From IMG/VR virus record IMGVR_UViG_3300031746_000084, positions 1 to 35,961 of that record: 35,961 nucleotides of DNA; one strand, given 5' to 3'. The notes under the pieces are model-generated. The model was not told the DNA's origin. It searched no databases and was given only the letters and a program-made list of their open reading frames with translations. Shown one piece after another: positions 7,101 to 15,305 of this stretch; within the stretch, counting starts at the first letter, position 1, and each line of letters opens with the position of its first letter. A program made the translations under genes and the position numbers. This DNA comes from a virus.

Positions 7101-9576
7101 GGTTCGGAAACTCCTCGACGATCTTCCTTTTCAGGCCGTCGATCATTTGATCGGCTTCGGCCGCCTTGACGCGGTACGCCTTGATGATCGGTCCCTTGGA
7201 GATGTCGGCTTGCAGCCCGATACTGCCTTCCGATCCCTCGCCCCAGAACCGCCCGATGGCCTTGCCGCGCAGTTTCCTGAAGACGCTCGGCGCGGTGCCC
7301 AGGGCATCGGTCGCCATGCGGACGAGTTCCGGCAACTCGAAGGCGACGCGCTCGCCAGCAGGGCGCTCGCCGCGGTACTGATACGAGAAGGCCGCGCCGC
7401 CTGGAGCACCTTCGGGTTCCGCCTTCGGCTGCGCCTGCTCGGCCGCGCCTTTGGTGGGAAGACTCTTAACATCATCAGGATGTTTCACTTCTCCCGATGG
7501 CACCGGAAGCGTTCGGCCGTCAGACAATTTGATAATCGTCGATTCACCTTTCCATTCGACAATCTCTGCCTTTTGGCCGCGCCAGATCACCTTCTGTGTC
7601 GATTCCTTCTCGATCTTCTCGGCTTCCGCGTTCAGGGCCGCTTCCCCCTTCCCCGGTTCCGTCGTGAACTTGCCTTTCTTGTCAACCCAGCCCTCGACGG
7701 CCTTGCCCTTGTTGACGAGATCGACGTTCTCAGGCGTGGCAAGTCCCGCGTGCGTGCCAGTCGGGGACGTAATGATCTTGCCGCTGGTGGTGCGCAGAGC
7801 GGCCCGGTACTCGCGTTCAGCCGGAGCCTCTGCGGCAGGCGGCTTGACGGCCTCCACCCCCACCCCCGGCGTGACTTCAGAGGGTTCCGCGGGCGGCTCA
7901 GCCTTCGGGGCCTTGGTGACGATTGCTGTAGTATCCAGGGGCCATGGAGTAGGTTTCCCCTTGCCGGTATCCGGCAGAACGATGACGTTCTCGCCCTCGA
8001 CCCCGATCACCATGGCCTTGACGCCGCGCTTGTTCCGCACGATGTCGCCCTGGGCGAAAGGTTCGGCCGCAGGGGCGGGTTCGGCAGGAGTTGGTGGGGC
8101 CTTGGCTCCAGGAGGAGGGGAGACCGGTCCCCTTTCTGGTGGCTTCGGCCCCGTAGGCGGGGGTTGCTCAGGGGGGACTTCGGGGGGTGGGGCCTCCGGG
8201 GGCTTGCGTACTTTGGGCACTTCCGGTCCAGTCCAGAAACGATCTCGCGCGGGCCAATACTTGTCCTTTGCTCCAATTGAGACTTCGGCCGATTCGGGAG
8301 GCGGTGGAGGTTCCGGCAACCCCTCTTGCGGGAAGGTTCCGCTTTTGAAGTATTCCGCAAGCGATGCGGCTTCTGCGGCGCGGGCTTCTTTCGGCCCATC
8401 GGCTGACGCCAATCCCAGCTTCCGGGCATCCTGCCGTGACGGCTGTTCCTTTGCCGCGTAGGCTTCGGCCCCGGCGCGGTTCTGTTCGACCAGCGCGGCC
8501 AACTCGGCCTTGATCTTGCCAGGAGAGGCGAGGGCTTCGCGGACGTTGCCAATGGCTTCTTGGCCGCCCTTTGCGATAGCCCCTGGGGCCGCCATGAGTC
8601 TGCCGCCCAGCGCCCCGCCCGCGGCGGCAACCCCGGCTTCCTCCAGGAGCTTCTCGAAGTCTACGGCTTCGCCCCTGAACCCGGCGCGCTTCAGGTTCTC
8701 CACGATTGAGAACCCGGCCATGGTCAAGCCTTCGCGTGCTCCGTGGCCTACGAATGCCGTGGCCTGTTGCCGCAACGTCTGCTTGATGATCTCTTGGGCC
8801 TTGGGTTTGAACATCTGCCCAAGTTTCAACCCCTTGGCTGCCCCAATCCCCATCAACAGGGCGCTGATCCCTGCTTCGCCAGTGGCGAGCGCGGAGGCTT
8901 CAGCCTCGGAATGCCCGGCCTCCAGGTGCGCGGCCTTGGCTTCCGGGTAGGCGTCCCCGGCCGCCTTGAGCATGAAAATTTGGATCGGCCTACTAATCAG
9001 AGCGGTTGCCGACCCCTTGCCGAAAATCATAGAGGCCGCCACATCGCCCGCGAGGCCCGCGGCGAAGCCCGTTATCTTCTGTCCCAGCCCCGGCGCAATC
9101 GTTCTCGGCTCCTGGGCCTGTGCCAGTTCGTCCGCACCTTCTTTTAGGTTTCGTCCAAATGTCTCCAGCATGTCATTCTTCGACGGCTCCCCGCCAGTCA
9201 GCATGGCATAGGTCTTGCCGCCAAGGTCTCCGGCCATTTCGATAGCGCCGCCAACACCCGCGGCAAGGCGCGGCAATGCTCCAGTGAACCCGGCAACCGC
9301 CGCGCCGAAAACGTCCGGCTCGTACAGGCGCGGATCGCCGCCAGCGCCCGCGCGGCTGAGTTCGTAATTTTGCCGTTCCAGTTGTTCGGCATACCTGTTC
9401 ATCTCGTCGGTTTCGCGTTGCAACTGAAGAAGCGGATCGCGCCGCCGCTCTTCCTCGATAACGCGAGGCATCGCGTCAAGCCGTCGCTGCATTCCGGCAA
9501 CGGTAGGGGCCTCGCGCGGGTCTTGTTCTTCAAGCCAACCTTGGAGGTCTTCGATTTGAGCAAGCGATTCAGGCAT
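4114..9576 (-). CDS. Giant internal virion/polyvalent protein with zinc metallopeptidase motif and LPD38-like region (1820 aa)
   Basis: Residues 1-400 are helical with glycine/alanine-rich hydrophobic stretches. About 420-505 is a Pro-rich linker (PPPPPE, PPEVPPEQPPP). Two SH3/KOW-like beta segments follow (GDIVRNKRGVKAMVIG; VIWRGQKAEIVEWKG). A zincin-like domain holds HEIGH at 863-867 with a downstream KELYADAL (Glu937/Asp941) as a possible third ligand. Around 1320 onward, VANPGFWTFNLIRDYQRA begins a long helical region resembling the LPD38 domain of phage polyvalent proteins. Such proteins are thought to be packaged and injected with the DNA, and the peptidase may trim virion or host-envelope proteins. 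It is last in a three-gene internal-protein block, eight bases after the preceding gene. It is not a tape measure: the other genes indicate a short tail. Confidence 0.8.
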   Translation of the reverse strand: MPESLAQIEDLQGWLEEQDPREAPTVAGMQRRLDAMPRVIEEERRRDPLLQLQRETDEMNRYAEQLERQNYELSRAGAGGDPRLYEPDVFGAAVAGFTGALPRLAAGVGGAIEMAGDLGGKTYAMLTGGEPSKNDMLETFGRNLKEGADELAQAQEPRTIAPGLGQKITGFAAGLAGDVAASMIFGKGSATALISRPIQIFMLKAAGDAYPEAKAAHLEAGHSEAEASALATGEAGISALLMGIGAAKGLKLGQMFKPKAQEIIKQTLRQQATAFVGHGAREGLTMAGFSIVENLKRAGFRGEAVDFEKLLEEAGVAAAGGALGGRLMAAPGAIAKGGQEAIGNVREALASPGKIKAELAALVEQNRAGAEAYAAKEQPSRQDARKLGLASADGPKEARAAEAASLAEYFKSGTFPQEGLPEPPPPPESAEVSIGAKDKYWPARDRFWTGPEVPKVRKPPEAPPPEVPPEQPPPTGPKPPERGPVSPPPGAKAPPTPAEPAPAAEPFAQGDIVRNKRGVKAMVIGVEGENVIVLPDTGKGKPTPWPLDTTAIVTKAPKAEPPAEPSEVTPGVGVEAVKPPAAEAPAEREYRAALRTTSGKIITSPTGTHAGLATPENVDLVNKGKAVEGWVDKKGKFTTEPGKGEAALNAEAEKIEKESTQKVIWRGQKAEIVEWKGESTIIKLSDGRTLPVPSGEVKHPDDVKSLPTKGAAEQAQPKAEPEGAPGGAAFSYQYRGERPAGERVAFELPELVRMATDALGTAPSVFRKLRGKAIGRFWGEGSEGSIGLQADISKGPIIKAYRVKAAEADQMIDGLKRKIVEEFPNLDAEKDIIVTKTWIPQGNKMLLQFYRRDPNFAGNVLAHEIGHAADWLPDWTLKRGNLLGRVASLSRFMGKELEGMNNTEIRAELKGLTLWWNNLKEAEMDKNFKKYKFSGKELYADALSVLLNDPQALAQRAPKFSEGFFRFLDRKPEVKRIYDEITNEIKSGTQDAEITKRRREGYMKGEEAKAKELEDRTRGPLGQLDMVRIAFQDKAAVVKALEAKAHRTGLRDIDATEAVNSAVFGGARIEYYMQDVGKAKKTLDAKQLSAHDLSEYMEMQRIANERKEILNPMGFGPERAQRRLDEMKQDFGPERYAALEQAHKQLWQARQSVIDLLREYDIFSPALMKKIESNEFYSPFHVVEYLNDAHGAGSGLKILAQHGTLKPVAAGAGEMIEQDAGLIRSAYWNNAKKSVVELVREQDPSAIRNSERKWDGKRLTVVESKDPRWKTVLWLEGGVLKGADMHPKYAAAVERSSDSPVLNMGVKALRAVANPTRMVFTVANPGFWTFNLIRDYQRAAINLPGTGPFRPNFIKQYLGALPHILRGNNDPLVREMLKGTMLISVHDTANMNQSDLHFERQLAQWNKTPREWESNVMKPVQSFMSAALAVKDRFFAISAGIERLPKVAGYKYLKENQARLGLSDAKIANMVREEVGSPAFLTQGAATPVTNNIFLFSNAMIQATVSDVAAMRGAHGKEIMLKRAAYGTAPKVLMYGLASGAVIAGLKAMGLSDDDEAVKWATGMKRMYDGISEYNKTNYTSIPLGMTPQGKTLFFRTPQDELSRLIGGLVWKGLQAPQRPGKMAEQSLAYGAGQAPSLNPIFGVFGDAVSFFAGRNPYDEFRGQEKIGKRAWEEGWPERHKAMAKALWRDLGGSIVYEFKSDQPGEIRTELEQVLGAPVASNLMGRFIKVSDYGLSEQAKQAAEPVQEARAKELSAVDRAMVKANANQPLTQEESDLLIANQPYVKSKLKEQEERRQRVPERFGKSKAEKAAIQERFQQK

Positions 9577-9584
9577 GTGGAGTC

Positions 9585-10871
9585 CTATTGCTTACCTGAT
9601 AATGCCGTGTTGCCTTCAATCGCCTTGGCAAGTCTTTCTCTCGCCTTGGTATTTGCCTCTATCACGTCACGATTTGCCTTGTCGCGGTCATCGGTCGCGG
9701 GCGCTTCCGCCTTCTGCTCCGGCGGCGGGGGGGCGGCAAGATCGGGTTGAGGCTCGGCCTCCATCTCGATGACGTTCTCCATCGTTGCCGGTTTGCCGCC
9801 GCGGCCCACAATCTCTCTCATCTTCGCCTCGACGGTCTCCGCCGGAATCGCCGCTGCCGAATCGGGGTTTGCGTCTCTGAGTTCCACAAGCGCCCTACGA
9901 CGCAATACGGCCTTTGATGGGATGCCCGCCATGATTCTCTGTTTCTGTTCACGGTATTGCCGTATCTGATCTTCAGTAGGTTCCTGGTTTTCTTTTGTCT
10001 GCAACGCCTTATACGCCTTGTCATATTCGTCGCTGTCCTTCTCTTCCCTCTTCTGGTCAGCCGTTTTCGCCGCTGCCGCCGCTTGCTCCCTGGCAAGTTT
10101 ATGGGCTGACGCGATTTTCAGTTGCTCCCGCGCAGTCGGCCCTATTCCGGGTTCTCCCGTGTCTTTGTCCCTGTCCATCGTTACGTTCATGCGCCCACCT
10201 AAGCCATCATCAATCTCCATTGTCGGGTGCCGCTCTTTTGCTTCTTCTCCCGGCGTCTTGGGCTCGGGAACGTTCGGATCATCCTCTCCAAAGGGGATTC
10301 GGCTTTGCTCGAAAAGGCCCTTGATGGCCGCCAGCTTGCCCTTTTCGTCACGGGCATTGTCCAGCGCGACGCTTTGCACGTTCTTCCGCAACTTACCGTA
10401 CTCTTGAAGCAACCCGGCATTCGTCGGGTTCTGCGGGTTCTTCATCAATATGTCCATCGTGCCGTTGAGCTGGTTCACGGCCATATCTATCGCCTTGCGC
10501 TGGGACGCAATGTTGCCTTGCCCGGTCTCAAACGTCTGCTTCATTGTCTCCAGGTCTTTTGTGCGCTCGTCGTTCTGTGCGTCGAAAATGGCTTTCTGCT
10601 TCTCCAGTTCGATCCGATCCAAGTGTTCCTGTCGCTGCGCCGCCACCTTGGCCGCGGCATCGATCCCATGCTGTTCCTTCTGCGCCTTGAGTTGCGCCGC
10701 CAGCGCGTTCTCATGCGCCTCCGCCGCGGCCCCGGTGCCCCAGCGCCCCGGCTGCGCGTTGATGCGGTCCTGCCGCGCCTGCGCGGCCCGGCGCGCGTCT
10801 TCCTGGCCCGCCAGGAGCGCGCCAGACATCAGAAGCGCCGGATCGACGGCGTACTTGCGAACGATGGGCAT
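9585..10871 (-). CDS. Helical internal virion protein candidate (428 aa)
   Basis: The protein is almost wholly predicted coiled coil, rich in Ala, Glu, Lys, Gln and Arg (AARQDRINAQ; KAIFDAQNDERTKDLE; TADQKREEKDSDEYDK). It has a short Pro-rich break near residue 380 and no cysteines. It lies between a 276-aa protein and the 1820-aa polyvalent protein with gaps of eight bases each. In short-tailed phages this position belongs to ejection (internal core) proteins, which are typically long, helical and poorly conserved. The role is inferred from position and composition only. Confidence 0.65.
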   Translation of the reverse strand: MPIVRKYAVDPALLMSGALLAGQEDARRAAQARQDRINAQPGRWGTGAAAEAHENALAAQLKAQKEQHGIDAAAKVAAQRQEHLDRIELEKQKAIFDAQNDERTKDLETMKQTFETGQGNIASQRKAIDMAVNQLNGTMDILMKNPQNPTNAGLLQEYGKLRKNVQSVALDNARDEKGKLAAIKGLFEQSRIPFGEDDPNVPEPKTPGEEAKERHPTMEIDDGLGGRMNVTMDRDKDTGEPGIGPTAREQLKIASAHKLAREQAAAAAKTADQKREEKDSDEYDKAYKALQTKENQEPTEDQIRQYREQKQRIMAGIPSKAVLRRRALVELRDANPDSAAAIPAETVEAKMREIVGRGGKPATMENVIEMEAEPQPDLAAPPPPEQKAEAPATDDRDKANRDVIEANTKARERLAKAIEGNTALSGKQ

Positions 10872-10879
10872 GATGGCTC

Positions 10880-11710
10880 CTACTCAGTCTCGTGCTGGAA
10901 CGTATCTTCGCCGACATATCCAGGTGCCATGGCGTAACGTTTCTTCCTGGTCGTTCCGTAATAATCATCCGCCGGAATGACACTGTACCCCGCCCGCGCC
11001 GTACCGCGTGTCGGGCCTCCGGCCGTCATGGCGGTTATGGGAGCTTGGCTCCTCGCCCCGCCCGCCCCCACGGTGCCGAGCATGGCGTACCGTCCCCCCG
11101 CCCCGGCCGCCCCTGCGCCCTGGCTCTGCCCCAACTGCATCCCCAGCAAGGCCGCTTGGTCCATCTGCGGGTACTCGTCGGTGACGCGCTCGATCATGCC
11201 GAGCTTGCCCTGAGTCACGCCGAGCCGCTGCTGCGTCGTGCGTTCGTTCAGCCGGGCCAGGTCCGCGGTCTTCTCGCGCTCCGTGGCGAGCCGTACCTGG
11301 CTGCCCAGGCTGGTCCGGCCCATGCCCTGTGCGGACAGCCGCTGATGCTCCTTGGCGTAGGCGTTGTCATAGGCCGCCCGGATGTCCGCGCCTTCCTGCT
11401 GGCCCAAGCCCTCCACCATGGATTCCATGCCAGCCCAGCCGGTGCGCAACTCTCCCAACCGGGCCTCGTTCGCCTGCTTGGCTTCCCCCTGCTGCTTCCT
11501 GTAGTCGGACACGGAAGCCGCAAAGATGGCCTCGGGATCCAGCTTGCCGCCCGCGCCGTACCACTCGGCCGGCAAACTGTACTTCCCGGTGCCGCCCTCT
11601 GCCGGCGACTTGTTGCTCGCCGCGTTCAGACCTTGCCGGTTCTTGCCATACAGCAGGTCCAGGTAGGCTTGTTCACCACCATACTGTGCATAAACGTCTC
11701 CGTAAGGCAT
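10880..11710 (-). CDS. Putative internal virion protein, first of the ejection block (276 aa)
   Basis: The N-terminus is Tyr/Gly-rich (MPYGDVYAQYGGEQAYLDLLYG). A central helical region follows (NEARLGELRTGW; LATEREKTADLARLNERTTQQR), then a Gly/Ala-rich low-complexity C-terminal third (GAGAAGAGG) ending in a polar tail. It resembles the smaller internal-core or ejection proteins of podoviruses in size, composition and position ahead of two larger helical proteins. No enzymatic motif is visible; in particular I see no lysozyme or transglycosylase signature. It starts nine bases after the tailspike gene ends. Confidence 0.55.
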   Translation of the reverse strand: MPYGDVYAQYGGEQAYLDLLYGKNRQGLNAASNKSPAEGGTGKYSLPAEWYGAGGKLDPEAIFAASVSDYRKQQGEAKQANEARLGELRTGWAGMESMVEGLGQQEGADIRAAYDNAYAKEHQRLSAQGMGRTSLGSQVRLATEREKTADLARLNERTTQQRLGVTQGKLGMIERVTDEYPQMDQAALLGMQLGQSQGAGAAGAGGRYAMLGTVGAGGARSQAPITAMTAGGPTRGTARAGYSVIPADDYYGTTRKKRYAMAPGYVGEDTFQHETE

Positions 11711-11719
11711 GGCGTTCTC

Positions 11720-12754
11720 CTATTCAAACCGAATCTGGTAGCATCCGAACTGTGGCTCGTAGTCGTAGCCGCCCTGCTTGATCTCGATGACGCCGTCTGC
11801 CGGTACTGTGGCGACCACGGCCTCGGACATCACTTCGTCGATCAGGTCCAGGACGTTCCAGAGGCGGTACTTGCGGCCCGCCCATGTGGGCAGGATCGCG
11901 CGCGCGGGGCCGGGGGTCGCGGTGTACGTCGCCACCATGAAGGCGTTGAGATCCGTCAGGTTCGGCCGGATCAAGTACGTGCGGTCCTGCGGCGCAACCG
12001 GCTGGTCCGGCACCAGGACGAGCGGGGTCTGGCCGCCCCAGAACCCGTTGCCCTCGATCACCATGTGCTTAGCCCGCACGGTGACGCCGTTGGGCGGCTG
12101 GCGCGTGCCCTCGGGATGCACGAACAGATTGTCCGTCAACGCGATGGACTCGGCGTTGAAGCTGCCGCTGACGAAGTTCCCGCGGTACGGCGCGAACGCC
12201 ACGTTGCCGTCGAAGACGTACCGCCCCGGCGGTTCGCCGTCGTTCGTCCAGAGATGGAAGCCGTAGCCGGCGTTCTCGAATGCCACGTTCTGCCGGAAGG
12301 TCTTGGTCCCGGCCCCGGCGATGTAGAAGCCGTGGCACAGCGAGTTGACGCCGTTCTTGTATACTACATTATCCGAGTAGACATGGTTCGTGCCGTCGTC
12401 CATACAGACGATGCCATGGCTCCTGGGGTATTGGCACAGGTGATGGACCCGGCAGTTGGATACCGTGATGTCGTCGCAGGCCCCCACGCGGATGCCCCAG
12501 CGGTTAGGGCCCACCACGGATAGGCCCGCCAGGGCCGTGCCGTTGGCTGTGACGAACACGGAGCCTACAACCACGGGAGACTGGCCCGGAGCGGCCTGCA
12601 CGGTCAAGCCGCGGTTCCTGGGGGCCTGTACGAGGTCGCCCACCCGGTACTCGCCGTCGTACAGGTTGACCACATCGCCGGGCTTGGTAGCCCCGCTGCC
12701 CGAGAACAGGGCCGCGAAGTCGGGTTGTCCGGGCTTGGCGTCGTAGACCGTCAC
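11720..12754 (-). CDS. Right-handed beta-helix tailspike / putative polysaccharide depolymerase (344 aa)
   Basis: The central 200 residues show the alternating short-strand rungs of a parallel beta-helix: LTVQAAPGQSPVVVGS, then GIRVGACDDITVSNCRV, then HGIVCMDDGTNHVYSDNVV, then GFYIAGAGTKTFRQNVAFEN, and VIEGNGFWGG. This is the pectate-lyase-like fold of phage tailspikes that bind or cleave surface polysaccharide. The C-terminus forms a small beta domain. GTG 12754 is preferred: a run of G residues lies five to six bases upstream and it shares GTGA with the stop of the preceding gene; GTG 12760 is an alternative. It closes the appendage block before the internal-protein genes. Substrate and catalytic residues cannot be inferred. 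Confidence 0.8.
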   Translation of the reverse strand: MTVYDAKPGQPDFAALFSGSGATKPGDVVNLYDGEYRVGDLVQAPRNRGLTVQAAPGQSPVVVGSVFVTANGTALAGLSVVGPNRWGIRVGACDDITVSNCRVHHLCQYPRSHGIVCMDDGTNHVYSDNVVYKNGVNSLCHGFYIAGAGTKTFRQNVAFENAGYGFHLWTNDGEPPGRYVFDGNVAFAPYRGNFVSGSFNAESIALTDNLFVHPEGTRQPPNGVTVRAKHMVIEGNGFWGGQTPLVLVPDQPVAPQDRTYLIRPNLTDLNAFMVATYTATPGPARAILPTWAGRKYRLWNVLDLIDEVMSEAVVATVPADGVIEIKQGGYDYEPQFGCYQIRFE

Positions 12755-13488
12755 AGACACCCCCCTGCAACCACTAAAGTATTAGCCGAGCCTTCGGCCT
12801 GGGGGGCCGTGCTCAGGCTTTCTGCGGTCCAGACGATGGTCTTGCCGGCATCGCCAGCCGTCAGGGCCATGGTGACGGCCAAGACGACCTCCAGGATGCC
12901 GTAGTTCACGCCGTCGTACTGCGCCATCAAGTAGCTGTGCGCCACGCCCGGCATGTTGACGCCGCCGAGCAGGGCGGTCAACCGGAGTACTTGGCCGAGC
13001 GCCGCAGCCGCCGGCAGGCCGCCGATCAGCAGCTTGACCTCGATGGTGGCGGGGTCGCCCACATTCAACGTCGCCGGGGCCGTGACAGTCACGGTCAATC
13101 CGGTTGCGGTCTTGGGCCAGCCGGGGGGCCAGGGGCCATTGGCCGCAGCCACGTCGCCGAAATCCCAGCCGAACGGCCAGTCCGTAGGCTCGACATCTGT
13201 CACCACGTCCAGTTGATCCGCCGCGTAGCCCCAGCTTCCCGCCCCGCCCTGGAGCGCCGGGAGGGCCGCGGCATCATAGGCGGTGCGCCAGTCGCCCCCG
13301 GTCATCATCGAGAAGAACCGCGCGGCCTTGAATTGCAACGTATCGGCCACGGGCGTTGCCGTGCTGCTGTACTGCGCCGACGCGAAGGCCCCGCTTCGCG
13401 GCGCTACAGGTGCGGCCGGGTAGGCGGGGTTGAGTTCCCAGAACCCGCCGGTCTGCATCGTTACGTAATCGCCTCGCGTGATCGTCAT
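12751..13488 (-). CDS. Tail appendage/fibre-associated protein (245 aa)
   Basis: The start ATG at 13488 overlaps the stop of the previous gene in TAATG; the longer open frame upstream only shadows that gene. The N-terminal half has aromatic and glycine motifs (TMQTGGFWELNPAYP; GDWRTAYDAAALPALQGG; WPFGWDFGDVAAANGPWPPGW). The C-terminal half reads as an Ig-like beta-sandwich (GLTVTVTAPATLNVGDPATIEVKL in two pieces, ending GKTIVWTAESL). Immunoglobulin-like domains are common on phage fibres and capsids, where they add weak carbohydrate binding. It is coupled to the neighbouring appendage genes; its exact role is unknown. Confidence 0.65.
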   Translation of the reverse strand: MTITRGDYVTMQTGGFWELNPAYPAAPVAPRSGAFASAQYSSTATPVADTLQFKAARFFSMMTGGDWRTAYDAAALPALQGGAGSWGYAADQLDVVTDVEPTDWPFGWDFGDVAAANGPWPPGWPKTATGLTVTVTAPATLNVGDPATIEVKLLIGGLPAAAALGQVLRLTALLGGVNMPGVAHSYLMAQYDGVNYGILEVVLAVTMALTAGDAGKTIVWTAESLSTAPQAEGSANTLVVAGGCL

Positions 13489-14234
13489 TACGCCACCGTG
13501 CGCCCACCGGCGGAAGGCGTGAGCGTGAAGGCGGTGGTCGTCCCATCGGCCTTCTTGAACGCCACTTCCGATCCGGTAATCACCGTGACACCGCGCGCCC
13601 AAGCGCGCAAGGCGAGAAGCGCGTCCGCTACGGTCACGGTCCCGTCAACCACCCCGGCCAAAACAGCCGCCACGATCTCCGTCACGGCATCGGTCTTGAG
13701 CGCCGCGGCCGAAACCGCGTCGTTCGCCAGCGTCATCGCGCTGCCCACCGCCGCGGGGCTTGCAGGCAGGTTGACCGTCTTGGCCTGGATAGCCGCGATG
13801 TCAGCCGAGATGCTGGCCGCCACGGGCGAGCCGATCCTGGTCATTACGGCATCGGTCGCCGCGATGATGAGCGACTCGTCCGCAGGGTCCGTGGGCAGGT
13901 TCGTCGTCTTGGCATTCACGTCTGTCAGGTCCGCGGAGTCGATGCGGTCCTGCCACACGATCCCGCCGCCGGCAACGCCGTCCACCGTGGCCGTGACGCG
14001 AAGCGACACATGATCCGCGGCGGCGAATCCCGCGGCAGTCGTTGGCGTGAACACGGCCTTCCACAGCCCGGTCTCCCCGGCCCCGTTGACGATGGTGCAG
14101 GTCACGGACAGCGCATCGGCCACGCCGTTTTTGAACACGACGCCAACGGGCGTGCCGGTTGCCGCGAAGACCGCGCCGGTGCTGAACTTGCTCAACTGGA
14201 ACAGCCATTCAACGGCTTCGCCCAACTTTATCAT
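13488..14234 (-). CDS. Tail fibre/baseplate-type protein with Ala-rich repeat segments (248 aa)
   Basis: An N-terminal beta domain (GEAVEWLFQLSKF; GVVFKNGVADALSVTCTIVN) is followed by repeats built around VNAKTTNLPTDPADESL and IQAKTVNLPASPAAVGS, spaced about 45 residues apart. A C-terminal domain ends TAFTLTPSAGGRTVA. The KT-x-NLP-x-x-PA repeat is a pattern I associate with fibre proteins in many metagenomic tailed phages. The start overlaps the previous stop in ATGA. Its position inside the appendage block supports a fibre or fibre-connector role. No enzymatic motif is visible. Confidence 0.65.
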   Translation of the reverse strand: MIKLGEAVEWLFQLSKFSTGAVFAATGTPVGVVFKNGVADALSVTCTIVNGAGETGLWKAVFTPTTAAGFAAADHVSLRVTATVDGVAGGGIVWQDRIDSADLTDVNAKTTNLPTDPADESLIIAATDAVMTRIGSPVAASISADIAAIQAKTVNLPASPAAVGSAMTLANDAVSAAALKTDAVTEIVAAVLAGVVDGTVTVADALLALRAWARGVTVITGSEVAFKKADGTTTAFTLTPSAGGRTVA

Positions 14235-15298
14235 GTCCCGATTCCTTTCACGATGGGAGAGCCGACTACGGGTCCGCCGCCGCCGGCTGCGACTGCCGCC
14301 AGCGTCCCCGCGCAGAAGTCATACGCCTCGATGAACTGCGTGCCATCGCCGTTGAATTGAAGATCAAACTCGACGGATGCCGTGGGCGTGAAAGCGGCAA
14401 GTGCCTTGTAGGCTGCCAGCGTGTACCACGCCGACTTTGCGCCGCCGTCCACGCCGTACCTGACTTTGACGTAGGTATCGGTGTCCGCGCCGACCGTCAA
14501 GTTTTCATCCCACCAGTTTGCCCGGTACAGTTGTATCAATTCCGCGTCAGCCGGGTCGATCTCCTGCGTGCAGGCAATCGAGACGGCTGCAGCGGTAGGC
14601 GAGGCGGAGGAATATGGGGCGACGACGTGGCGTATGTACAAAAGAGACCACTCACTCTGAACAGCCGAGCCTTGCAAATAGAAAACCAAATATGGCGCGC
14701 TAAGACTCGCTATCGATTGATCCGTTCCCGTCTGTGTCCAGGCCGTTTGCCCGCGTAACATATACCAGCCGGACATCATGTTGCCAACGCGCTTGATGGC
14801 CAATCGCGGAGGCATGTCCGCGACGTTCGGGGAAATTCCTGTCTGGACACCGCCGTTAGACATAAAGGATAATTGAGGGAAATTAGTCGTGCGGTTGAAC
14901 ATTGAGAGCGCATAAGCCGCGGTTGACCCTGGGAATGCGCCATCATTCACTATGGCCCCGAATCCCATTTCCGACGATGCGGCTTGAGCTCCGCGAACAT
15001 ACTTTTCCACACGTATCTCAACGAAAAAATCTCCTGCTGGTAACGCGGCCTTCCCGACCCAGTAAGCGGCGACCGTTGTGCCGGATTTTATTATTATCTT
15101 CTCCGGCACGGTCACGATGTCGGTTGTTCCGGCACCGGACGTGGACCACCCGGTCAAATCCCACGGGTCGCCGTTGATCTTCGCGGCGGCCAGCACCGAG
15201 GTCTTGACGGTCCGCCCGACAGTTCCGCGCTGCGCGCCCTCCTCCAGTTCCCCGGAGGTCAGCGTTGCGCCGTCAAGAGGTACGTACAGCTTGGCCAC
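14231..15298 (-). CDS. Appendage protein with lectin-like (concanavalin/LamG-type) region (355 aa)
   Basis: Residues about 45-230 have the alternating strands and aromatic positions of a jelly-roll: PWDLTGWSTSGAGTTD, GDFFVEIRVEKYVRG, MGFGAIVNDGAFPG and SGWYMLRGQTAWTQTG. The C-terminal part (TYVKVRYGVDGGAKSAWYTL; SVEFDLQFNGDGTQFIEAYD) looks like a second beta domain. This arrangement suits a surface-binding fibre tip or decoration. It precedes three coupled appendage genes. Fold assignment is by pattern only; a carbohydrate ligand is inference. Confidence 0.6.
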   Translation of the reverse strand: MAKLYVPLDGATLTSGELEEGAQRGTVGRTVKTSVLAAAKINGDPWDLTGWSTSGAGTTDIVTVPEKIIIKSGTTVAAYWVGKAALPAGDFFVEIRVEKYVRGAQAASSEMGFGAIVNDGAFPGSTAAYALSMFNRTTNFPQLSFMSNGGVQTGISPNVADMPPRLAIKRVGNMMSGWYMLRGQTAWTQTGTDQSIASLSAPYLVFYLQGSAVQSEWSLLYIRHVVAPYSSASPTAAAVSIACTQEIDPADAELIQLYRANWWDENLTVGADTDTYVKVRYGVDGGAKSAWYTLAAYKALAAFTPTASVEFDLQFNGDGTQFIEAYDFCAGTLAAVAAGGGGPVVGSPIVKGIGT

Positions 15299-15305
15299 GA
15301 TTCAC

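Noticed and set aside
6304-8280. 658-codon plus-strand frame opposite the 1820-aa gene
   Set aside because: Antisense to a gene with clear motifs (HEIGH); product lacks any recognisable motif.
4114-9576. Tape-measure protein for the 1820-aa gene
   Set aside because: Adaptor and nozzle genes indicate a short tail, no tube or sheath genes are present, and the protein has protease and LPD-like regions rather than long uniform coiled coil.
10892-12523. 543-codon plus-strand frame opposite the spike and 276-aa genes
   Set aside because: Antisense shadow; Arg/Val/His-rich and crosses several real genes.
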